NCBI GenBank assembly: GCA_037200125.1
Contig: JBBCGS010000006.1
Span: 434,001-498,000 of the forward strand
Direction: 5' to 3'
DNA length: 64,000 bases
From: JADGHX01 sp037200125
GTDB taxonomy: Bacteria > Pseudomonadota > Gammaproteobacteria > Steroidobacterales > Steroidobacteraceae
In this document: piece after piece, positions 59,068-64,000 of the stretch
How positions within the stretch are numbered: position 1 is the stretch's first letter
How the letters are laid out: each line of letters begins with the position of its first letter
The notes under the pieces: model-generated
Told to the model about the DNA's origin: nothing
Databases searched by the model: none
What the model saw: only the letters and a program-made list of their open reading frames with translations
Position numbers and translations under genes: made by a program

Positions 59068-60549
59068 TCAACGCGTATTCGTGCGCGGCCGCTGTTCCGC
59101 CCCACGCCGAATGCGCAGAGATATCCCGAGCTTCGATGCTTTGACCCGTATGGACCATACGGATCGCCGGAGCTCTTCAGAGAGTTCTTCGGTTGATCGT
59201 CTTCCCGAGCCGTCTCTCAGGATTTTGAGATCGCCCACAGTCCAGCGCGGTTGTATGCGTCGGTTGGATAGCGCCAACTGCATCGCATCTCGCTGAGCCT
59301 CCGCGCAAGGTTGACGACCCTTCTCTCGATCAGGCAAATCAGAAGAATTGACTGAAGAAGTGGCTCTCCTCATCTGGTCCGCAAAACGATTCAGTCGCGC
59401 TGCGTTCTCGCGCCGCGGGCGCTTCGGCGTGAAATGCTCGGATAGTTGCGATTGTTCTTCCGTACTGAGAAGCCTCCAATCGACCCTGTATGGCTTCTTG
59501 TTCCGCAGAACTCCGAAAGCAATCCGGACTAGGCGGTGACTGACCGCGGTCATCGCCGCATTGTGGTGCTTACCCCTTGCGATCAAAGACTCATATAGAT
59601 TCTTGAACGGCGGATGGCTCCTCACGGCCACCATTGCGGGCATGTAAAGCGCCCTTCTGATATCGCGTCTGCAGTTACGCGGGATTCGTCCCCTCGTATC
59701 CGACAGGTCGCCCGAATGCTTATGTAGTGGCACCAGCCCACAGTAGGCGGCTGCTTGCCGTGCGCTCGTGAACTCACGAGAACGGAACACGGCGATAAGA
59801 GTCAGGGATAGCGCATCCCCAACGCCCGGTATGGTCATCAAAAGCTCGCGCTGGTGTGCGAGCTCGCGGTGATGACTCAGAAGCCTGTCAATTTCTCCAT
59901 AGATGCGCTCGTTCTCCAGAGCCAAGAAGGTAACGGTCTCTGCAAGCGAACGCTCAATCGAAGGTAATAAGGGCAGCCCGTTACATGCCGTCCTTCTGGT
60001 CTGGTCCGCGAGAAGTAACCGCTCTATGTCGTCTCTCCTGCCAAGTAACGCCACGAGTTCCGCCACAACAGGCTGCGGTGGATGCCACACCCTCGTCGGC
60101 CCATGCAAACCGAACCGTGCGATGGCAGTTGCATCGATCCGATCGTTCTTAGTCAGCCGTCCCATCGCATTGGCAAAGTCGTAAACCCGCCGAGCGTGAG
60201 CCTCCACTACTTCGCATCCCAAGGAGTGGGCGGTATGCGCGGCGACGTAGTGCTGACCGCAAGCTTCCAACACCACTCGCAACTGATTCGGGCGACAACC
60301 GGCTCTGTGGCAGGCCCAGGTGCAGAGATCAGTCGCGCCCTGCGCGGTGTTCTCAACTTCCTTGTGACTCCGCGCGATTCGCTGAGCGTCGAACCGCTCC
60401 ACGACGCCACTTAGCTTGGCACGGGACGCGTCTATGCCAAGAGCGCCTACGAGCGGGTAACGGGAGCGGGGCTCAGTGGGAAAGAACAGCCCGCTGCCAG
60501 TATCGCTTTCAGACTTGCCGTCTTTGGAGTTGGCCGACCTAGCGGGCAT
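59068..60549 (-). CDS. IS110-family transposase with C-terminal extension
   Basis: 493 residues. RuvC-like DEDD domain with GIDASRAKLSG (D), RVVLEACGQHYVA (E) and GRLTKNDRIDATAIARFG (D, D). The Tnp_IS116 domain has LLMTIPGVGDALSLTLIAVF and SARQAAAYCGLVPLHKHSG with the conserved Ser. IS110 proteins are usually 300-400 residues; residues after about 395 form an extra tail with an HTH-like segment (RRSTEELSEELRRSVWSIRV). The tail may be readthrough into a host gene hit by the insertion, or a true domain. IS110 elements use a bridge RNA from their non-coding ends. Confidence 0.85.
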   Translation of the reverse strand: MPARSANSKDGKSESDTGSGLFFPTEPRSRYPLVGALGIDASRAKLSGVVERFDAQRIARSHKEVENTAQGATDLCTWACHRAGCRPNQLRVVLEACGQHYVAAHTAHSLGCEVVEAHARRVYDFANAMGRLTKNDRIDATAIARFGLHGPTRVWHPPQPVVAELVALLGRRDDIERLLLADQTRRTACNGLPLLPSIERSLAETVTFLALENERIYGEIDRLLSHHRELAHQRELLMTIPGVGDALSLTLIAVFRSREFTSARQAAAYCGLVPLHKHSGDLSDTRGRIPRNCRRDIRRALYMPAMVAVRSHPPFKNLYESLIARGKHHNAAMTAVSHRLVRIAFGVLRNKKPYRVDWRLLSTEEQSQLSEHFTPKRPRRENAARLNRFADQMRRATSSVNSSDLPDREKGRQPCAEAQRDAMQLALSNRRIQPRWTVGDLKILRDGSGRRSTEELSEELRRSVWSIRVKASKLGISLRIRRGAEQRPRTNTR

Positions 60550-61136
60550 CGTAAAGTCGCGTGACGAGTGGACTGGCTTACACTGTCCTCAGAGTTTGCC
60601 ATGTGGCAGCTCTCATATCCTGCACAGACCTGGCCATAGTCGCCCGTGACGGTGGGGCCGCGCCTTCTGCGCTCATGTGCGACTTCCCATGTCCCCGCGA
60701 TCATATTCTCGGGGAGTGACAATTAGTACCGTGGGCTTGAGCTCGCACCGCTCAGCTCCAGAGAAAGATGCGATGCTCGCATTGGGATCTGCCTGCGCGC
60801 TCGAGGATCCCGACGGAATCAAAGTCTCGCCAGATAGGATCGGTCGTTGAGGGCCCGGAGTGCGTGTAGCAGCACTATTTCCTGACGGAAACACCGGCGC
60901 TCGACGTCTACGGGTACTCTGCCTCTGCCGAAGCGTGAGGGATTCGAGATGAACCGCTGAGCCCTGCGGCAAGGGAGAAGTTGTCCGACAGCTCCCGCAG
61001 CAGTCCGCCCCGAAGCCGCCAGCGCCACGTCGCTGAGCGGTGTCCACGAGCCGCAAGCTGATCGAATACGTCGAACTCTTCCACGGCTCGACCGAGCACA
61101 CCTCCGTCTACCTGCGAGAAGTGCTCAAGTGGGTCG
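60550..61136. other. IS110 flank and short gene remnant
   Basis: The first 200 bases are upstream of the IS110 start and could contain its non-coding end. At 61041-61136 a plus-strand frame reads SRKLIEYVELFHGSTEHTSV and is cut by the IS3 left end; family unknown. Nothing else supported. Confidence 0.4.
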
Positions 61137-61166
61137 TGGACCTGCCCCGCTTCCGTGGACAGTTTT

Positions 61167-62120
61167 CTATCTCAATCTCACGGTCTTTGTGATTCCCGTC
61201 CTCCTTTGGATCTTACAACGCAGCGTAGTCTGACGCGCCAGCGGCAGAAGCTCTCGCGACAGCCTGCGCCGAGTTGCTCGCCGGTGCGCACGTTCGTAGT
61301 TGATTGGTGAACGATAGCCCAACGAAGAATGGCGACGATGCAGGTTGTACCAGCCTTCGATCCATTCAAACACGGCCATCTTCGCTTCGGCCTGCGACTT
61401 GAAGCGCCGACGGCTGAGCAACTCACGCTCGAGTGTCGCGAATAAGCTCTCCGCCATCGCGTTATCGTACGCATCTCCCACCGAGCCCATCGACGGCATG
61501 ACATGCGCCTCCTGGCAGCGCTTGCCGAACGCGTAGCTCGTGTACTGACAGCCCCTATCGGAGTGATGAATCACGCCTTCAGGGCGGCGCTGCGCGAGAG
61601 CCATGTCGAGAGCCGCGAGGATCAGCTCGGTCTTCAGGTGCGTTTCCATGGCCCACCCGACGATCCGTCGCGAGTACACGTCCAGCACGATCGCCAGATA
61701 CACAAATCCCGCCCATGTCGGAACGTAGGTGATGTCCGCCACCCAGAGTCTGTCCGGACCCTCTGAATAGAAGCGCCGTTCCACCAGATCCACCGCGCGC
61801 GCGGCTTTCGGATCGCTCGTGGTGGTCACCACGAACTTCCGCAGACTCGCCCCACGCAGCCCCTCCGCGCGCATCAGCCGCGCCACGCGTTTGCGTCCGA
61901 CGCGGATCTGATGCGCATCGGCCAGCTCCGCGTGGATGTTGGGCGCTCCGTAGGTCTCGCGCGAAAAACGATAAATCGCGTGGATCTTCGCGGTCAGGGC
62001 GATGTCCTCACGTGCCCGTGCTGACATGGGTCGGCTCAGCCACGCGTAGTAACCGCTCTTGGAAATGCCCAGCAGCCGGCACATCTGCGCAACTGACTGG
62101 GTGGCCTGGTTCGCCTTCAC
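61167..62120 (-). CDS. IS3 transposase OrfB
   Basis: 317 residues in the frame shown. HTH_21 region (SVAQMCRLLGISKSGYYAW) then DDE core: RLWVADITYVPTWAGF (D), GVIHHSDRGCQYTS (D) and AYDNAMAESLFATLERE (E). The frame extends upstream into orfA without a good start, so the working transposase is probably an OrfAB fusion made by -1 frameshifting at the A-rich GCAAAAGCC (62176-62184). Confidence 0.93.
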   Translation of the reverse strand: MKANQATQSVAQMCRLLGISKSGYYAWLSRPMSARAREDIALTAKIHAIYRFSRETYGAPNIHAELADAHQIRVGRKRVARLMRAEGLRGASLRKFVVTTTSDPKAARAVDLVERRFYSEGPDRLWVADITYVPTWAGFVYLAIVLDVYSRRIVGWAMETHLKTELILAALDMALAQRRPEGVIHHSDRGCQYTSYAFGKRCQEAHVMPSMGSVGDAYDNAMAESLFATLERELLSRRRFKSQAEAKMAVFEWIEGWYNLHRRHSSLGYRSPINYERAHRRATRRRLSRELLPLARQTTLRCKIQRRTGITKTVRLR

Positions 62121-62431
62121 GAATCCGAAGAGCGCTTCGATTTCGCAGGCGCCTCGTTCGCGAACCAGGCCGCGGCTTTTGCAAGGATCTCCCGCTCCTC
62201 CTTCAGCCGCCGGTTCTCACGGCGCAGCCGCGTGAGCTCCTCACGCTCGGCGCTCGTCAGACCTCCATCACCCCGGCCTACATCGCGCGCCGCCTGCTTC
62301 ACCCACTGACGAATCGTCCAGCCGGTGCAGCCGAACTCCTTCGCAAGTTCCTCCAATGAGCGGCCCGCACGATGCAGCTCCACCATCTGCCGCCGGAACT
62401 CCGGCGTGTATCTCGTACCCTTCTTTGCCAT
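62117..62431 (-). CDS. IS3 OrfA (HTH_Tnp_1)
   Basis: 104 residues from the ATG at 62431. It begins MAKKGTRYTPEFRRQMVELH, then FGCTGWTIRQWVKQA and a leucine-zipper helix ELTRLRRENRRLKEEREIL, the standard OrfA layout. Binds the element ends and forms OrfAB by frameshifting. Confidence 0.93.
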   Translation of the reverse strand: MAKKGTRYTPEFRRQMVELHRAGRSLEELAKEFGCTGWTIRQWVKQAARDVGRGDGGLTSAEREELTRLRRENRRLKEEREILAKAAAWFANEAPAKSKRSSDS

Positions 62432-62485
62432 TGAAGACTCCTCGGTTTGTGACACTGAAGAGTCCACGAAAGCGGGTCAAGTCCA

Positions 62486-62701
62486 GTCTCAACGAGCGCC
62501 AGTGCGGAGTTCGGACGCAGAGCCAGCTGACCTACAGTTGCGATCGGCTCATTTCGACTCCCACGGCGCGCGCGAGCTGCGGACTTCAGAACGCTAAACT
62601 TCTTCGCAGGCATGGCCCCTCCAATACAGGTGGCTGCGTTCAGATGCCCGCCGGTGGTGACGAACCGGCGGGCATCGCTGGACCAATCGATCGGAACTCA
62701 G
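62486..62701. other. Intergenic, no gene seen
   Basis: About 215 bases beyond the IS3 right end; no frame supported. Confidence 0.35.
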
Positions 62702-63157
62702 CTACTTGGATGACGGTTCACCTCCTTGGTCCGTCACACCAACGTCCGCATGATCGATTGAATCAGCCAACTGCTTTGGCGACTCCTGCGAAGAAAACCG
62801 ATCCTCTGTCTTGCGCTGGGCGGCGGTGATCAGCCCGGCATTCTGCAGCCGCGCCTCGATTGCTCGCAGCGCGCGTCCGTGACTTGCGGCAATCTCGTCA
62901 AGCGGCTTGTTGGCGTGAAACTCCTCGAGCAATTCCTTGTGCTCTTTCGGAGTCCACGTTCGCCCGATGTTTCGCGGCAGTTGCGATCGTCGCGAGGCTC
63001 GCGCAACGGAATCGTTCAAAGCCTCGATAGCGGCCAGGAGAGCCCGGAGCACATCCGGGTCCTGCAGTACGCTGTCGACAGAGAGATCGCGATCCTTTAT
63101 CGGGTCGACGCCATGCAGAAGTGAATCGAGGATTTCGCGGGCACGTTTGGCTTGCAC
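62702..63157 (-). CDS. Hypothetical protein with SANT/HTH-like segment
   Basis: 151 residues from the GTG at 63157, which has GGAGGA nine bases upstream; longer starts would add low-quality sequence. The middle reads GRTWTPKEHKELLEEFHANK then LDEIAASHGRALRAIEARL, a W/T-led helix followed by an HTH, as in small phage or island DNA-binding proteins. A similar W-T-HTH pattern occurs in the IS110 tail. Function unknown. Confidence 0.55.
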   Translation of the reverse strand: MQAKRAREILDSLLHGVDPIKDRDLSVDSVLQDPDVLRALLAAIEALNDSVARASRRSQLPRNIGRTWTPKEHKELLEEFHANKPLDEIAASHGRALRAIEARLQNAGLITAAQRKTEDRFSSQESPKQLADSIDHADVGVTDQGGEPSSK

Positions 63158-63429
63158 GCTCAGTCCTCCATCGCGATGGCACGTTGGTGGCTGCGGCAGG
63201 CAAGCTTCGAGCGAGTACCTACTCGGGAAAAAACAGAAGCATGGGAAAACACCGGTCGTCTCCCATAAATGAGGGTGAACGAAGCCGGCGGCGTGACCAG
63301 CGTGAGTTAGTGCGATTGCGGACTGAGCGCGAAGGTAATCGCTTGGGACAATGCTAGCTAAAGCGGTGTGGCTTCTCAATGGGCCTCCGTCCACCTCAAA
63401 CCCTACTGAAAGAAACGCACCCCGCAGAC
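63158..63429. other. Intergenic, no gene seen
   Basis: Upstream region of the hypothetical gene and downstream region of the integrase remnant; no supported gene. Confidence 0.35.
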
Positions 63430-64000
63430 CTACGCCGCGTCGGAGACGACCTCCGTCTCCGGAGGACAATCACCTTCGTCGACAGCCGTAGAAGCAAGCG
63501 GCGACCACCCGAACAGGTGCACTGTCTTCATTGCCTCGACAACTGACGCTCGCCCAGCTTCGTTGATCCCTTTCAAATCCGTGCTGGCACGAAGCGCATC
63601 AAGGTAGTCGGCCCAGCTCTGCATCATGGCGCGTCGCTGTGGAAGATATTTCGCATGGTTGTACGACCTTCGCACCTTGTTGCGCTCTTGGTGCGCGAGC
63701 TGCATATCAACTCACTTCTCGCTCCATCCGAGTTCCATGAGCTGCGTGTTCGCGAGAGCGCGGAAACCATGCCATGTTATCTCGTCGCCGCTATAGCCGA
63801 GAGCTCTGATCGCTGCGGTTATGCAGTTCTCCGACATCGGGCGATCTGGATGGCGCAACTGCGGAAAGACCCACCGACGACTCCCGAGTGCATTCGCACC
63901 TCTCGGAGAATCTCCACTGACTGTCGGGATAGAGGGACGATGTGTGGGCTACGCATCTTCATGCGCGTCCACGGCACTCGCCATTCCGGAGTAGGCCCGT
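63430..64000 (-). pseudogene. P4-type tyrosine integrase, C-terminal part, frameshifted
   Basis: Reading leftward from the window edge, pieces give MRSPHIVPLSRQSVEIL, then in another frame MSENCITAAIRALGYSGDEI, TWHGFRALANTQLMELGWSE and QLAHQERNKVRRSYNHAKYL with RRAMMQSWADYLD. This is the catalytic domain of P4-like integrases, with HGFRA carrying the conserved His-x-x-Arg and QLAH before the usual Tyr region (SYNHAKYL). A TGA interrupts at about 63709, between GWSEK and VDMQLAH, and at least one frameshift lies further upstream (near 63880). Probably inactive as written. Such genes mark the end of a genomic island, usually beside a tRNA; the tRNA would be outside the window. Confidence 0.75.

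Larger units (their letters stand above)
61137..62485 (-). mobile_element. Complete IS3-family element
   Basis: About 1.35 kb with orfA and orfB on the minus strand. Inverted ends read inward as TGGACCTGCCCCGCTTCCGT (left, from 61137) and TGGACTTGACCCGCTTTCGT (right, from 62485), matching at 17 of 20 bases. Ends TG...CA as usual. No clear 3-bp target duplication. Confidence 0.85.

Overview
The window looks like the chromosome of a high-GC gammaproteobacterium. The evidence is a complete-order dcw (division and cell wall) cluster headed by mraZ, an A-type RNase P RNA, several TonB-dependent receptors, FecI/FecR surface signalling and a proteobacterial lasso-peptide locus. A Steroidobacter/Xanthomonadales-like lineage is my guess only. 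The left 18.5 kb carries many single-base frameshifts inside genes that must be intact in a living cell (murD, mraY, murF, murE, ftsI, ftsW, mraZ). I read these as sequence errors. The rest of the window is mostly clean.

Layout. 1-11.6 kb is the dcw operon, read leftward: mraZ, rsmH, ftsL, ftsI, murE, murF, mraY, murD, ftsW, murG, murC (cut by the window edge), with a readable promoter and MraZ operator. 11.8-13.15 kb holds rnpB with its terminators, and rsmI, which has lost its start at a sharp breakpoint. 13.2-20.6 kb holds leftward accessory genes: a broken TonB-dependent receptor, a CapA-like phosphatase-fold protein, a parallel beta-helix protein, a HupE/UreJ-2 membrane protein and a rotamase lacking its catalytic domain. 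20.8-33.7 kb is a decayed mobile region: an orphan Phd antitoxin, a TnsA-like nuclease with a sigma-4-like N terminus, an ICE replication protein of the STY4534/DUF3577 family, an AbiE toxin-antitoxin pair, a MobH relaxase, an integrase fragment, and nested insertion sequences (IS3-like, IS4-like, complete IS21). 33.8-56.4 kb is the main find, a lasso-peptide (RiPP) locus. 56.9-64 kb holds an amidohydrolase, then IS110, a complete IS3 element, a small DNA-binding protein and a broken P4-type integrase at the edge.

The lasso locus has two 45/46-residue precursors on the minus strand. It also has two different asparagine-synthetase-like cyclases, one leader peptidase (B protein with fused recognition domain), one ABC exporter, an isopeptidase-like S9 hydrolase, a second S9 peptidase, a MacB-like permease, and a TonB receptor/FecI/FecR module with an extra FecR and a stand-alone STN-domain protein. 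Inferred flow: B cuts the leader, a C protein closes the macrolactam, D exports, the receptor takes the peptide back up, isopeptidase opens it, and the STN/FecR/FecI relay reports its presence. The precursors are odd. The leader is only 11-12 residues. With the usual Thr(-2) rule, the first acidic residue is at core position 10, outside the known 7-9 residue ring sizes. The tail is more conserved than the presumed ring. This may be an undescribed lasso subclass.
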